A stretch of DNA of 5,717 nucleotides from JBDKJS01 sp039806065 (lineage in GTDB: Bacteria > Bacteroidota > Bacteroidia > AKYH767-A > 2013-40CM-41-45), in the NCBI GenBank assembly GCA_039806065.1, contig JBDKJS010000025.1, positions 1 through 5,717 on the forward strand, in the 5' to 3' direction. How positions within the stretch are numbered: position 1 is the stretch's first letter; each line of letters starts with the position of its first letter. Below, one piece after another: positions 5,592-5,717 of the stretch. Made by a program: the position numbers and the translations under genes. Below the pieces are notes generated by a model. The model did no database searches. It worked only from the letters and a program-made list of their open reading frames with translations, and was not told the origin of the DNA.

Positions 5592-5717
5592 ATGATATCT
5601 TTCAGAAAATTAATATGCTTAGTTTTTCTTACTTGTTCGATCAATGGATACGCTCAATACAATTTTGAAAAAATTTATGGGGACACTCTAGAAAATACTG
5701 GCAAAACAATAATTGAG
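5592..5717 (+). CDS. Start of a secreted protein, possibly a beta-propeller-type surface/type IX-secreted protein (3'-truncated)
   Basis: Forty-two codons are visible before the window ends. The N-terminus is a standard Sec signal peptide: basic Arg5-Lys6, a hydrophobic core about 7-15 (LICLVFLTC), and NGYAQ at 18-22, with cleavage predicted after Ala21 to leave Gln at +1, as is very common in Bacteroidota. The mature start YNFEKIYGDTLENTGKTIIE resembles the opening of Bacteroidota secreted proteins built from repeats of the form 'W/FxKtYGG..dD.g.sv.qT.DGGYi..G', often carrying a type IX C-terminal sorting signal; this is recognition by pattern over 20 residues only. The ATG at 5592 is used because the nearby ATG at 5587 meets a stop after two codons and would not give a signal peptide. 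A lipoprotein reading through Cys15 is unlikely since FLTC is a poor lipobox. It is separated from lysC by 114 bp and is probably a separate transcription unit. Confidence 0.6.
   Translation, partial: MISFRKLICLVFLTCSINGYAQYNFEKIYGDTLENTGKTIIE

Noticed and set aside
5592..5717. Lipoprotein reading of the final gene via Cys15
   Set aside because: The residues FLTC do not fit a lipobox, whereas NGYAQ gives a good signal peptidase I site of the Bacteroidota type.

Overview
The window looks like chromosomal core DNA from a member of the Bacteroidota (probably the Chitinophagales/Sphingobacteriales side, though the sequence alone does not fix the order). The reasons are the folP-cdaA gene pair, the near absence of Shine-Dalgarno sequences with A-rich stretches before starts instead, promoter candidates of the Bacteroidota type (TTTG / TAnnTTTG), the form of the aspartate kinase (KFGGASV, GREGSD), and a signal peptide ending in Ala-Gln. 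Base composition is moderately AT-rich, judged by eye. No RNA genes, CRISPR array, transposon, phage gene or integration site was seen.

Layout, left to right. (1) 1-1298, plus strand: the 3' half of folP (dihydropteroate synthase, folate pathway), then after 72 bp cdaA, a membrane-bound diadenylate cyclase making c-di-AMP. (2) 1349-2365, minus strand: fbp, class I fructose-1,6-bisphosphatase, convergent with cdaA. (3) 2366-2492: a 127-bp divergent intergenic region with one promoter candidate for each direction. (4) 2493-5477, plus strand: a tight three-gene cluster of serA (3-phosphoglycerate dehydrogenase with an ACT domain), a GNAT acetyltransferase resembling spermidine/spermine (or thialysine) acetyltransferases, and a monofunctional aspartate kinase, with gaps of 15 and 9 bp, so very likely one transcript. 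(5) 5478-5591: an AT-rich intergenic region with a long near-perfect hairpin and a weak promoter candidate. (6) 5592 to the window end: the first 42 codons of a secreted protein, possibly of the Bacteroidota beta-propeller/type IX-secreted kind.

The genes make metabolic sense together. Fbp commits carbon to gluconeogenesis, while SerA, transcribed away from it, draws 3-phosphoglycerate into serine synthesis. Aspartate kinase opens the lysine/threonine/methionine/diaminopimelate branch. The acetyltransferase between the last two has no proven substrate. One speculative idea is that it detoxifies thialysine, a lysine analogue that acts on lysine-sensitive aspartate kinases.

I see no convincing undescribed system. 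The points most worth a second look are the acetyltransferase's place in the operon, the altered ACT (regulatory) region of the aspartate kinase, the divergent fbp/serA control region, and the long AT-rich hairpin after the operon.
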